From an uncultured Bacilli bacterium (GTDB lineage: Bacteria; Bacillota_I; Bacilli_A; RF39; UBA660): a DNA stretch of 64,000 nt. The notes beneath the pieces are model-generated. The model was not told the origin of the DNA and ran no database searches. It worked only from the letters and a program-made list of their open reading frames with translations. Every line of letters starts with the position of its first letter. Positions within the stretch are counted from its first letter, which is position 1. The translations under genes were made by a program, and so were the position numbers. Below, piece by piece: positions 45,107 to 54,184 of the stretch. The stretch spans positions 1-64,000 of the forward strand of contig CAKPCU010000004.1 in NCBI GenBank assembly GCA_934148015.1, in the 5' to 3' direction.

Positions 45107-48100
45107 GTGCATGATAAATTGAAATTACTACTTAGTAAAATTAATTTGCCTGATAATTATTATGAAGCATTTAATAACGGAAAAATACTTAAATTAAGGT
45201 TAGATAATGCAAGACGTAATGGTACATTTGTTGTTGAATTAGATAATATATTACCTAGTAATATACTATTGTTTGTTAATGAAAATATTAAAAATGGGTT
45301 TCCTGATATGGATTCTATGAAAATAGAGTTTGTTATTAAAAATATTAATTATAATGACTCAGTTAATTTTTATAAAGAAGCTATAGATAGTAGTACTTTA
45401 GCTAAACCTATGAAAGAGTTATTTATAGAAAAGAAAGTTTTATATGATGATAATTATTTAGTTATTGAAATAGATAATGTTGCAGAAAAGAGTATATTAG
45501 AAAATCATTTAGATAGTATTATTTCTTATTATAAAAAATTAGGATTTAATGATATTAAGATTAAGACTTTTATTAATAAAGAAAATTCTTTAAAGGTAAA
45601 AAAAGAGTTAGAAGATGAAATAAAAAATGAAACTATTACACCTATTAAAAAAGAAGAAAGTAATATACTTTATGGGGATGAAATAAAAGCTAGTACTATT
45701 ACTAGTATTAAAGATATTATTGCAGAAGATGGTAATGTAACTGTTGAAGCTTTTGTATTTGGAGTAGAAGAGTTTGAGTCTAGTAAAAGTAATTTTAAGA
45801 TATTAACTTTTAAAATTAGTGATAAGACTGATAGTATTTTTGCTAAACTTTTTACTAAGGAAGCTGATGTATTTAAAAAATTATCTAAGTCTATGAAGTC
45901 TGGATGGTTTAGAATAAATGGTTATGTTAAGCAAGATATATATTCTCATGATTTAGTTTTAAATATAAGACATGTTAATAAAATAGCATCGAAAGATGTA
46001 AAAGTAGTGGATGATGCCGAAATAAAAAGAGTAGAACTTCATGCTCATACTATGATGAGTCAAATGGATGGAGTAACTAAACTTGATCTTGGTAAACATA
46101 CTTGTGAACTTGTATCGCGTGCAATTGATATGGGATACCGTGGTGTTGCTATAACTGACCATAATGGATGTCAAGCATTTCCTATAGCATATTCTATTAT
46201 CAAAGCTCATAATAAAAAAATAGAAGATAAATCTAAACATTTTAAAGGACTTTATGGTACAGAGCTTACTTTAGTTGATGATACTGTAAATATTGTTATA
46301 AGACCTACTAATAAAAAATTACTTGAAGAAACTTATGTTGTTTTTGATACTGAGACAACTGGTTTTAATGCTGCAACTAATGATCAAATGATTGAAATTG
46401 GTGCTGTAAAACTTAAAAAAGGGGAAATTATAGATTCATTTGATGAGTTAATTGATCCTAAAAGACATATTCCAGAAAAGATTACCAATTTAACTTGTAT
46501 TACTGATGCCATGGTAGCAGGTCATGATACAGAAGATGTAGTAACTAAAAAGTTTTTAGAATGGATAGGAGATGCTACTTTAGTTGCACATAATGCTAAG
46601 TTTGATATATCATTTTTAGAAATGGCTATGAAAAAATATAACTTAGGCACATTAACTAATACGGTAGTTGATACATTAGAGTTATCAAGAGTATTAGATC
46701 AAGGTTATGCAAGACATGGACTTTCTGCATTAGTTAAAAGATACAATGTACCATGGGAAGAAGATGCTCACCATAGAGCAGATTATGATGCTAAAGGAAC
46801 AGCACTTGTTTTTGCTAAAATGCTAGATAAATTAGATTCTCAAAACTATGAAATAATAAGTGATTTAGAAAGACTAATACCTAAAGATGAAATTCATAAG
46901 TTTGGTAGAACTTATCATTTTAATGCAATAGCTAAAAATAAAACTGGTCTTAAAAACTTATTTAAGATAATATCACTTGCTAATACAGTTTACTTATATA
47001 AAACTCCTAGAATATTAAGAAGTAAATTAGAAGAGTTAAGAGAGGGTTTATTAATTGGTAGTGGTTGTTATGAATCAGAAGTATTTACGTTAGCTAGAAG
47101 TAAAGAAGGGGAAGAGTTAAATAACATAATTAATTTTTATGATTATGTAGAAGTACAACCTCCAGAAGTTTATTCTCATCTATTACAAATGAGTGATTTT
47201 AAAGATGAAGAAGAACTTAAAAATCATATTAGAAAAGTAATTGAAGAAACTAAAGCAGCTGGTAAATTAATTGTTGCAACAGGTGATGTACATCATTTCT
47301 TAAGAGAAGATAAAATATATAGACAAATTATTGTTAATCAAAAAGTACCTGGTGGTGGAAGACATCCTTTAGCAAGAGAAGCAATAAAAGAAATTCCATC
47401 ACAACATTTTAGAACTACAAATGAAATGTTAAGTGATTTTGACTTTTTAGGAAAAGAACTTGCTAATGAAATAGTTGTTACTAATACTAATAAATTTCTT
47501 GATTTAGTTGATGAATTAGAAGTTATTATAGATACTGGTGGTGTACCTTTTTCTCCTAGAATTAAAAGTGATGATGGCCTATCTTACCTAGATTGCCCAC
47601 GTGTTGTAACAGACTTAGTATATGAAAAAGCAGCTTCTTGGTATGGAAAACCTCTTCCACATAATATAGAAGAGAGAATTGCAATAGAGTTATATGGTAA
47701 TATTGTATATACTGCTTGTAGTTATAAAATAAAAGAAGAAAAGCCTGATATAGATGATGATACTTTAACTAATGAAACATTTGATATGATGCATGAGGTA
47801 ATAGTAAATGGTTTTGATTCTGTTAAAAGTTTATTAAAAGAATATTTAACTAAAACTTGGGATAGTAAGGAAGAATTAACTGAAGAATTATTAGAAAAAA
47901 AGATGAAAAATGAATTAGGTGGTGTTATAGGAGCAGGGTTTGATCCTATATATCTAATTGCTCAAAGGTTAGTTAAACACTCTAATGATGATGGCTATTT
48001 AGTTGGTTCTCGTGGTTCTGTAGGTTCATCATTTGTTGCTACAATGATGGGTATAACAGAAGTTAATCCACTTCCAGCTCATTATAGATGTTTAAATTGC

Positions 48101-49705
48101 AAGCATAGTATATTTGATTTTGACGATGGTACTCCTTTAGGTAAACAGTATTCAACAGGATTTGACCTTCCTGATAAATTATGTCCTTGTTGTGGACAGA
48201 AGTTATATAAAGATGGACAAGATATGCCGTTTGCAACATTCCTTGGATTTAATGCTGATAAAGTTCCTGATATAGATCTTAACTTTAGTGATTTAAACCA
48301 AGCTTCTGCTCATGCTTATACCAAAGTATTATTTGGAGCTGATAACGTATATAGAGCAGGAACAATTGGTACTGTTGCAGAAAAAACAGCTTATGGATTT
48401 GTCAAAGGATATTTAGAAGATAAAGGGATAAATAAAAGGGGAGCTGAAGTAGAACGTTTGGCACTTGGTTGTACTGGAGTTAAAAGAACAACAGGACAGC
48501 ATCCTGGTGGTATTGTTGTTATTCCAGATTATAAAGAAGTATTTGATTTTACACCATTCCAATATCCAGCAGAAGATGCTAAAAGTGCATGGAGAACAAC
48601 ACACTTTGATTATCACTCTATAGAAGAGTGCGTACTTAAGCTTGATATATTAGGACACTCTGATCCAACTCAGCTTAGAATGATACAAGATTTAACACAT
48701 ACTGATATTACTAAAGTACCATTAGATGATAAAGATACTATGAGTATTTTTACATCTACTAAGGCACTTGGTGTTACAAATGAACAAATAATGAATAAAA
48801 CAGGTACTTTAGGTATTCCAGAATTTGGTACTAATTTTACTATTGGAATGGTTTATGAAACAAAACCTACAACCTTTGCCGAATTAATTAAAATATCAGG
48901 TTTATCTCATGGTACTGATGTTTGGCTTGGTAATGCTCAAGAGTTAATTAAAAATAATATAGTACCATTTAAAGATGTTATAGGGTGTCGTGATGATATA
49001 ATGGTATATTTAATGTATCATGGTGTAAAGCCTATTAAAGCATTTAAAATAATGGAGTTTGTTCGTAAAGGAAAAGCTTCTAAAGATCCAGAAACATGGA
49101 AAGAACACAAGCAAACTATGATTGATGCTAATATACCAGATTGGTTTATTGATTCTTGTGGTAAGATTAAGTACATGTTCCCAAAAGCTCATGCTGCTGC
49201 ATATGTTATATCGGCATTTAGAATAGCATGGTATAAGGTTCATATGCCTGTATACTTTTATGCTTCATGGCTTACTTCTAAGGCAACTGATGTTGATGTA
49301 GATGCTATGATAAAAGGTTATGAAGCTATTAAAAGTAAAATTATAGATATACAAAATAAAGGTTTTGATGCAACTAATAAAGAGATGGGACAATTAGAAA
49401 GTCTTAAAGTATGCTTAGAAGCTTGTGCAAGAAAAATTAACTTCTTACCAATAGATTTATATAAAAGCGAGGCAACTATTTGGAAAGTAAAAGATGATAA
49501 TAATGTATATCCTCCATTTTCTTCAATAGATGGATTAGGTGATACAGTAGCTCTTAAAATAGTTGAAGAAAGAAAAAAAGGAGAGTTTATTAGTATAGAA
49601 GATTTACAAGTAAGAGCTAAAATATCTGCTACGTTAATTGATAAGATGCGTATGATGGGTATTTTAGATAATATGCCAGAGTCTAGTCAGTTATCACTTT
49701 TTTAA
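45107..49705 (+). CDS. polC: DNA polymerase III PolC
   Basis: 1532 aa. Gram-positive replicative polymerase. Order: N-terminal and OB domains, PHP domain (HAH at 312-314) split by the 3'-5' exonuclease (FDTETTGF, D414/E416), then a PolC zinc finger (C995-x2-C998 ... CPCCG), polymerase palm (PDIDLNFSD, D1055/D1057), and C-terminal DNA-binding part ending in ...SSQLSLF. Start GTG 45107: GGGTGAT upstream fits the spacing seen at other genes here, while the earlier in-frame GTG (45098) lies in that site. Confidence 0.97.
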   Translation: MHDKLKLLLSKINLPDNYYEAFNNGKILKLRLDNARRNGTFVVELDNILPSNILLFVNENIKNGFPDMDSMKIEFVIKNINYNDSVNFYKEAIDSSTLAKPMKELFIEKKVLYDDNYLVIEIDNVAEKSILENHLDSIISYYKKLGFNDIKIKTFINKENSLKVKKELEDEIKNETITPIKKEESNILYGDEIKASTITSIKDIIAEDGNVTVEAFVFGVEEFESSKSNFKILTFKISDKTDSIFAKLFTKEADVFKKLSKSMKSGWFRINGYVKQDIYSHDLVLNIRHVNKIASKDVKVVDDAEIKRVELHAHTMMSQMDGVTKLDLGKHTCELVSRAIDMGYRGVAITDHNGCQAFPIAYSIIKAHNKKIEDKSKHFKGLYGTELTLVDDTVNIVIRPTNKKLLEETYVVFDTETTGFNAATNDQMIEIGAVKLKKGEIIDSFDELIDPKRHIPEKITNLTCITDAMVAGHDTEDVVTKKFLEWIGDATLVAHNAKFDISFLEMAMKKYNLGTLTNTVVDTLELSRVLDQGYARHGLSALVKRYNVPWEEDAHHRADYDAKGTALVFAKMLDKLDSQNYEIISDLERLIPKDEIHKFGRTYHFNAIAKNKTGLKNLFKIISLANTVYLYKTPRILRSKLEELREGLLIGSGCYESEVFTLARSKEGEELNNIINFYDYVEVQPPEVYSHLLQMSDFKDEEELKNHIRKVIEETKAAGKLIVATGDVHHFLREDKIYRQIIVNQKVPGGGRHPLAREAIKEIPSQHFRTTNEMLSDFDFLGKELANEIVVTNTNKFLDLVDELEVIIDTGGVPFSPRIKSDDGLSYLDCPRVVTDLVYEKAASWYGKPLPHNIEERIAIELYGNIVYTACSYKIKEEKPDIDDDTLTNETFDMMHEVIVNGFDSVKSLLKEYLTKTWDSKEELTEELLEKKMKNELGGVIGAGFDPIYLIAQRLVKHSNDDGYLVGSRGSVGSSFVATMMGITEVNPLPAHYRCLNCKHSIFDFDDGTPLGKQYSTGFDLPDKLCPCCGQKLYKDGQDMPFATFLGFNADKVPDIDLNFSDLNQASAHAYTKVLFGADNVYRAGTIGTVAEKTAYGFVKGYLEDKGINKRGAEVERLALGCTGVKRTTGQHPGGIVVIPDYKEVFDFTPFQYPAEDAKSAWRTTHFDYHSIEECVLKLDILGHSDPTQLRMIQDLTHTDITKVPLDDKDTMSIFTSTKALGVTNEQIMNKTGTLGIPEFGTNFTIGMVYETKPTTFAELIKISGLSHGTDVWLGNAQELIKNNIVPFKDVIGCRDDIMVYLMYHGVKPIKAFKIMEFVRKGKASKDPETWKEHKQTMIDANIPDWFIDSCGKIKYMFPKAHAAAYVISAFRIAWYKVHMPVYFYASWLTSKATDVDVDAMIKGYEAIKSKIIDIQNKGFDATNKEMGQLESLKVCLEACARKINFLPIDLYKSEATIWKVKDDNNVYPPFSSIDGLGDTVALKIVEERKKGEFISIEDLQVRAKISATLIDKMRMMGILDNMPESSQLSLF

Positions 49706-49719
49706 GAAAGAGGAACTAT

Positions 49720-50271
49720 ATGAAAATAATAAGTGGAAAATATAAAGGAAAAGTACTAAAAGGATTTGATATTAATGGTACTAGACCTACAATGGATAGA
49801 GTAAAAGAATCAGTATTTGCAATGATACAAGATTATATAAGGGATAGTATAGTATTAGACTTATATTCTGGAAGTGGTAATTTAGCTATTGAATCTATTA
49901 GTAATAATTGTAAATATGCATACTTAGTAGATATAAATAAAAAAGCTATTAATATTATCAATGATAATATTAATAGCCTTAAAATAGATAATTGTAAAAT
50001 GATAAATGATAGTGCTATAAGTTCTTTAAATAATTTTATAAATAATAATATATCATTTGATATTATCTTTTTAGATCCACCATATAATACTGATGAAATA
50101 GATAAAACATTAACTATAATAAATAGTAATATATGCTTATTAAATGATAATGCAATTATAATATGTGAAACTACTATAAATATAGACTATACTAAATATA
50201 ATAATTTAACTATATATAAACAAAGAAAATATGGACAAAAAAATGTTACTATATTAAAGAATGTAAATTAA
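49720..50271 (+). CDS. rsmD: 16S rRNA (guanine966-N2)-methyltransferase RsmD
   Basis: 183 aa. N-terminus MKIISGKYKGKVL, TRPTMDRVKESVF, SAM motif VLDLYSGSGNLAIESIS and catalytic IIFLDPPYN are diagnostic. The usual partner coaD does not follow. GAAAGAGGAAC precedes the ATG, 14 bases after polC. Confidence 0.94.
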   Translation: MKIISGKYKGKVLKGFDINGTRPTMDRVKESVFAMIQDYIRDSIVLDLYSGSGNLAIESISNNCKYAYLVDINKKAINIINDNINSLKIDNCKMINDSAISSLNNFINNNISFDIIFLDPPYNTDEIDKTLTIINSNICLLNDNAIIICETTINIDYTKYNNLTIYKQRKYGQKNVTILKNVN

Positions 50272-50334
50272 AAGATAATAATAATTGAATAATTAATAAT
50301 TAAATGTTATTATTATAATACAAGGAGTGTTTTT

Positions 50335-51255
50335 ATGAAGAGAAAAAGTAATGGATTTACACTGATAGAATTATTAGCAGTAATAGTAATACTTGGTATT
50401 ATAATAACAATTGTAGTAACAAATGTAGTTAAATATATTGGAAAAGCAAGAGAAGGTGCATTTAAAGATACTTATTCTAAAGTACTTAGAGATGTAAAAA
50501 ATAAAATAGCTTTAAAGAATTTAGGAGATACTACAGAAGAAGTGGAGTGTAGAGATTATTCAGAATGTGCTAGTTTATATGATGTATCAACAAATGATGT
50601 AAATCTTATAGTAACTAAAGTAAATGAAAATTACATAGTTAATATGGAAGGAAAAGGTAGCTATGCTGGTATATCAATGGAAGAATCTACTTGTCCTAAG
50701 AATTCATATTGTAGTACAAATTCTATCTCCTCAAATATTTCATCAAATGGAGAAGAAAAAGAAACTAATATAGGAAGTTTACTAGTTTTAAATGTAAAGA
50801 ATAAAAATCCTATAAATTGTAGTAGTGGTGAAGCTTGTAGTAAGTATGGAGAAAAAATTACAGAAATAATATCTAGTACTGGTGGATATGCGGTAACTCA
50901 AGAGAGTGAAATAATAATATATGATAAAAATGGAAATATATTAACTACTACTGATCAAGCCAAAGCTCAAAAGTATAAGAATTTGATAAGTTTGACTAGA
51001 GGTGCAGATAATGATAAAGTTTATAATGATAATACACGTATTACATGTGATAATGAAAATGCTTATTATAAAAGAAGCTCGAAATATAATAACATTGATG
51101 AAGTTTATTTATATAATGAGAAATTGATTAATTCCGAATATAAATATTTATATTATCTTAACGAAGATAAAACTAAAAAAACACGATTGTTTATATTTAA
51201 ATGTGCTGGAAAATTTTCAAATACTCATAGTAATTATAAAGAATGGACTAGCTAG
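50335..51255 (+). CDS. Type IV pilin (306 aa, outside the cassette array)
   Basis: 306 aa. KRKSNG/FTLIELLAVIVILGIIITI: same mature N-terminus as the four array pilins but with different codons and without their shared 128-bp block. The soluble domain is larger (about 270 aa) with several Cys (CRDYSECA, CPKNSYC, NCSSGEAC). Probably a stable pilin not subject to switching. ACAAGGAGTG precedes the ATG. Confidence 0.85.
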   Translation: MKRKSNGFTLIELLAVIVILGIIITIVVTNVVKYIGKAREGAFKDTYSKVLRDVKNKIALKNLGDTTEEVECRDYSECASLYDVSTNDVNLIVTKVNENYIVNMEGKGSYAGISMEESTCPKNSYCSTNSISSNISSNGEEKETNIGSLLVLNVKNKNPINCSSGEACSKYGEKITEIISSTGGYAVTQESEIIIYDKNGNILTTTDQAKAQKYKNLISLTRGADNDKVYNDNTRITCDNENAYYKRSSKYNNIDEVYLYNEKLINSEYKYLYYLNEDKTKKTRLFIFKCAGKFSNTHSNYKEWTS

Positions 51256-51272
51256 AAAAACATAAATTAATA

Positions 51273-51300
51273 AACAGCATTTTAGTAATGTTGTTTTTTT
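51273..51300 (+). terminator. Terminator of the 306-aa pilin gene
   Basis: AACAGCATT / AATGTTGTT stem (one G-U), 5-base loop, T run. It insulates the pilin array from upstream transcription. Confidence 0.75.
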
Positions 51301-51320
51301 GTACTTTCTTTTCTTAATTC

Positions 51321-51597
51321 TATTTTTTAAGCAACTATCTTAAGGATAAAAAGTGTTTAAAAAATAAAAGAAAGAAGGAAAAAATTATGAAAAAAAATAA
51401 AAAAGGTTTTACTTTAATTGAATTACTAGCTGTTATTGTTATACTTGGTATTATTATTACTATCGTTGTAAGTAACGTTGTTAAGTATATTAATAAAGCA
51501 AGAAAGGGTTCTTATGTTGATGCATACAAGGTTTTAGTAAAAGATATGCAAACACAATTAATGGCTAATGAGATGGACAATGGAACAGCTAGTTTAG
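51321..51597 (+). repeat. Outer inverted repeat, left copy (277 bp, perfect)
   Basis: Identical in reverse complement to 54445-54721, as far as a base-by-base reading shows. It covers the leader and the first about 70 codons of pilins A and D. Confidence 0.9.
51333..51460 (+). repeat. Shared 128-bp block, copy A
   Basis: Runs from AACTATCTTAAGGATA through the ribosome binding site and the first about 25 codons. Copies: 53614-53741 (same strand), 52337-52464 and 54582-54709 (opposite strand). B differs by one base next to the start codon. It contains the near-palindrome TATCTTAAGGATA, a candidate recombinase core. Confidence 0.9.
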
Positions 51598-51884
51598 CGA
51601 TATGTAATGATAATAGTACGGTTTCTGAAATTAAAAAACGTGTAAATAAAAATGATTATAAGGGTTCTTATAAAGAAGAAACTTTAAAAATGCAAGTAGA
51701 AGCATGGAAAACTGGTGAAAAATTAAATGGGTACACTGTTACTATTAATCCGGGAAGTAATTTTAGTTCTGTAACTAGTATTACATGTCCTGTTGTTAGT
51801 TCTTCGGGTGTTAAAAGTGCTTGTGCTGGAGCTGAAATTAGAATACACTTAGCATTAGATGGTACTATAACAAGTGGAAGATAA
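51387..51884 (+). CDS. Array pilin A
   Basis: 165 aa. MKKNKKG/FTLIELLAVIVILGIIITIVVSNVV: class III signal, cleavage after G7, Glu at +5, assembly helix. The variable domain has Cys in AICND, ITCPV and SACAG and ends ALDGTITSGR. About the first 70 codons are identical in DNA to pilin D; the two differ in patches after that. AAGAAGG is its ribosome binding site. No strong promoter is seen directly upstream, and the 306-aa pilin's terminator precedes it, so it may be silent in this orientation. Confidence 0.92.
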   Translation: MKKNKKGFTLIELLAVIVILGIIITIVVSNVVKYINKARKGSYVDAYKVLVKDMQTQLMANEMDNGTASLAICNDNSTVSEIKKRVNKNDYKGSYKEETLKMQVEAWKTGEKLNGYTVTINPGSNFSSVTSITCPVVSSSGVKSACAGAEIRIHLALDGTITSGR

Positions 51885-51888
51885 TTAA

Positions 51889-51932
51889 AAAAATACTATA
51901 ATGAAGATCAATATTTCATTATAGTATTTTTA
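51889..51932. terminator. Bidirectional terminator between pilins A and B
   Basis: 14-bp stem AATACTATAATGAA / TTCATTATAGTATT with loop containing GATCAA; A and T runs on both sides. Same hairpin as at 54137-54184. Confidence 0.9.
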
Positions 51933-51942
51933 TTTGTGTTTC

Positions 51943-52410
51943 TTATTCAGAATCTTTTAATTCTCCTTCTGGACTCATATACAAAATTACTGTGCCTTTA
52001 GCTATAGGACTACCATTACCACATTTCGCATGATTAGGACAATATTTTCCACTAATGTCTAAATCTTTAAAACTATTTGTACCTTTTATTGTAATTACAT
52101 GATTACTTTTACCAGTTTGAACAGCAGCAATTATTATATCCATGTTTGATGAATCATAATCATAGATTCCTTTGCATGCAGTAGCTGTAGTACATGTTGT
52201 TACAGTTCCATCGCCTCCTTCAACTGCTTCTGACATAAGGGAATTTTGAACATTTTTAACAAATACACCAACTGCATCTTTATAAGAACCCTGCCTAGCT
52301 TGTTTAACATACTTAACAACATTACTTACAACAATAGTAATAATAATACCAAGTATAACAATAACAGCTAGTAATTCAATTAAAGTAAAACCTTTTTTAT
52401 TTTTTTTCAT
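51943..52410 (-). CDS. Array pilin B
   Basis: 155 aa, same N-terminal 34 residues as the other array pilins. Variable domain: KDAVGVFVKNVQ, CTTATACKGIYDY, YCPNHAKCG, ending VILYMSPEGELKDSE; clearly related to pilin C, which is the inverted partner. Opens at 52410 facing away from the recombinase gene. Only a weak -10-like element is seen upstream, so it is probably off in this orientation. Confidence 0.92.
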   Translation of the reverse strand: MKKNKKGFTLIELLAVIVILGIIITIVVSNVVKYVKQARQGSYKDAVGVFVKNVQNSLMSEAVEGGDGTVTTCTTATACKGIYDYDSSNMDIIIAAVQTGKSNHVITIKGTNSFKDLDISGKYCPNHAKCGNGSPIAKGTVILYMSPEGELKDSE

Positions 52411-52471
52411 ATTTTTTTCCTTCTTTCTTTTATTTTTTAAACACTTTTTATCCTTAAGATAGTTACTTAAA
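52309..52471 (-). repeat. Inner inverted repeat, left copy (163 bp)
   Basis: Reverse complement of 53607-53769 with two mismatches. The two copies bracket the recombinase gene and the main promoter (52472-53606, 1135 bp). Confidence 0.9.
52337..52464 (-). repeat. Shared 128-bp block, copy B
   Basis: Differs from copies A, C and D at one base immediately before the pilin start codon. Confidence 0.9.
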
Positions 52472-52482
52472 TTTTATATAAT
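52454..52482 (+). promoter_or_regulatory. Promoter of the recombinase gene, starting inside copy B of the block
   Basis: TTAAGA (52454-52459), 17-bp spacer, TATAAT (52477-52482). The -35 belongs to the block's CTTAAG core, so recombinase binding there could repress its own gene. Confidence 0.5.
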
Positions 52483-52509
52483 AGCTTCCTAGAAAGGAGC
52501 AAATACTAT

Positions 52510-53448
52510 ATGTTAATAATTAAAAGAATAAAATATAAAGATTATTTATATGAATGGTTAATTAATAAAAAAAGTTTTATTAAAGAATCAACTTATGCAA
52601 ATTATTCTAATATTGTATTTAGTTATATAACACCTAAACTTGGTAATTATTATATAAGTGAATTAAATAATAAAATAATACAAGATTATATATTATATCT
52701 ACATAATACTAAAGGATTAGCGATTAAAACAATAAAGGATATAATTATGATAGTAAAAGAAAGTATAAAGTGTGCTATTAATAATAATATAATTAAAAAT
52801 TTTGATTTAAAATTTAACTATCCTAAAAGTAATAATATTAATCATATGTATGTATTAACAAAAAGAGAACAAAATATATTAATGGAATATGTATTAAATA
52901 ACATTAATAATAAAAGTATAGGTATTTTAATATCATTACTTTTAGGTATTAGAATTGGAGAATTATGTGCATTAAAGTGGGAAGATATAGACTTTAAAAA
53001 GAAAATATTACATGTTAATAAAACTTTACAAAGAATATATATAAAAGACATAGATAAAAATTTATCTAAGGTTATTGTATCTCTTCCTAAAACTAACAGC
53101 TCTAATAGGGATATTCCAATAAATAAAGAATTATTAGATATACTTAAAACATTAAAAACTAATAAAGAAGATTATATATTAACTGGAAATAATAAAAATA
53201 CGGAACCTAGAGTATATAGAAGTTATTTTAATACAGTTTTAAAAAAGAATAGTATAAAACGTATTAAGTTTCATTCACTTAGACATACGTTTGCAACTAA
53301 TTGTATATCTCTTGGAATAGATTATAAAACTGTAAGTGAACTATTAGGACATTCTAACATAAATATCACTTTAAATTTATATGTACATCCAAGATTATCT
53401 CAAAAGAAAAAATGTATAGAAAAAATATATAAAAATGTTATTAAATAA
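52510..53448 (+). CDS. Tyrosine recombinase of the pilin array
   Basis: 312 aa. N-terminal SAM-like core-binding domain (about 10-100) and catalytic domain with all residues: R148 (GIRIGELCAL), K194 (LPKTNS), H255-x2-R258 (HSLRHTFAT), H281 (LLGHSNI), Y291 nucleophile (LNLYVHP). Phage-integrase/XerC-like. It is intact, flanked by inverted pilin genes and no phage genes, so its probable substrate is the repeated block. AAAGGAG precedes the ATG. Confidence 0.93.
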   Translation: MLIIKRIKYKDYLYEWLINKKSFIKESTYANYSNIVFSYITPKLGNYYISELNNKIIQDYILYLHNTKGLAIKTIKDIIMIVKESIKCAINNNIIKNFDLKFNYPKSNNINHMYVLTKREQNILMEYVLNNINNKSIGILISLLLGIRIGELCALKWEDIDFKKKILHVNKTLQRIYIKDIDKNLSKVIVSLPKTNSSNRDIPINKELLDILKTLKTNKEDYILTGNNKNTEPRVYRSYFNTVLKKNSIKRIKFHSLRHTFATNCISLGIDYKTVSELLGHSNINITLNLYVHPRLSQKKKCIEKIYKNVIK

Positions 53449-53489
53449 CGTAAAATTTACGTAAAATATATAATAAAAATTCAAACTAA

Positions 53490-53518
53490 TTGACAATGAA
53501 ATTTATTGATGATATTAT
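53490..53518 (+). promoter_or_regulatory. Main array promoter, reading into pilin C
   Basis: Perfect TTGACA (53490-53495), 17-bp spacer, TATTAT (53513-53518). The best promoter in the array, about 150 bp before the pilin C start and inside the segment bracketed by the inner inverted repeats. A T-rich/A-rich region and the palindrome ACGTAAAATTTACGT (53448-53462) at the recombinase stop lie just upstream. Confidence 0.75.
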
Positions 53519-53545
53519 TAAATCAGAATATAAAGGAGGCGAGAT

Positions 53546-53581
53546 TTGAAGTATAAGTTTTGTTTAATTAAGACAAAATAA
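53546..53581 (+). CDS. Possible 11-codon leader peptide
   Basis: AAAGGAGGCGAGAT precedes TTG, opening an 11-codon frame (MKYKFCLIKTK) that ends before the shared block. The strong ribosome binding site is otherwise orphaned. It may be a real leader or leftover sequence. Confidence 0.3.
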   Translation: MKYKFCLIKTK

Positions 53582-53606
53582 ATTAAATGGTTAACACACA
53601 TATATC

Positions 53607-53769
53607 TTTAAGTAACTATCTTAAGGATAAAAAGTGTTTAAAAAATAAAAGAAAGAAGGAAAAAATTATGAAAAAAAATAAAAAAGGTTTTACTTTAATT
53701 GAATTACTAGCTGTTATTGTTATACTTGGTATTATTATTACCATTGTTGTAAGTAATGTTGTTAAGTAT
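53607..53769 (+). repeat. Inner inverted repeat, right copy (163 bp)
   Basis: Partner of 52309-52471, two mismatches. Spans the leader and first about 34 codons of pilin C. Confidence 0.9.
53614..53741 (+). repeat. Shared 128-bp block, copy C
   Basis: Identical to copies A and D. It stands directly downstream of the main promoter. Confidence 0.9.
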
Positions 53770-54135
53770 ATAAGTCAATCAAAACAAGGTGCCTTTAAAG
53801 ATGCAGTTGGTGTATTTATAAAGAATACACAAACCCAAGTACTGGCTTCTGATATAAGTGGTATAGGTAGTATGACAACATGTACTAAAAATTCTGAGTG
53901 TAAAAGTAAATATCAGTATGATACAGCGAATATGGATATAACAGTAAGTCAAAATACTGGTAAAAACTATAAAATAGTTATAACAGGAATAGGTGGTTTT
54001 AATAATGTTGATATGGCTGAAACAGATAAATATGGTAATAAAAAATATTGTCCAAAAGAAGCTGCCGAGTGTACTAAGAATGGTGTAATCACTTTATATA
54101 TGAATAGCGACGCTGAAATAAAAGAAGCTGAATAA
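53668..54135 (+). CDS. Array pilin C (promoter-proximal)
   Basis: 155 aa from ATG 53668 (AAGAAGG upstream; the frame is open upstream but that is leader). Standard prepilin N-terminus, then KDAVGVFIKNTQTQVL, CTKNSECKSKYQYD, YCPKEAAEC, ending VITLYMNSDAEIKEAE; related to pilin B. In this orientation it is the only array pilin behind a near-consensus promoter, so probably the expressed one. Confidence 0.92.
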   Translation: MKKNKKGFTLIELLAVIVILGIIITIVVSNVVKYISQSKQGAFKDAVGVFIKNTQTQVLASDISGIGSMTTCTKNSECKSKYQYDTANMDITVSQNTGKNYKIVITGIGGFNNVDMAETDKYGNKKYCPKEAAECTKNGVITLYMNSDAEIKEAE

Positions 54136-54136
54136 T

Positions 54137-54184
54137 AAAAATACTATAATGAAGATCAATATTTCATTATAGTATTTTTTTTAA
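54137..54184. terminator. Bidirectional terminator between pilins C and D
   Basis: Same hairpin as between A and B: AATACTATAATGAA / TTCATTATAGTATT. Confidence 0.9.

Noticed and set aside
53448..53462. Palindrome ACGTAAAATTTACGT at the recombinase stop as an attachment site
   Set aside because: It occurs once near the gene and no matching second copy was seen; the shared pilin blocks are better candidates for recombination sites.
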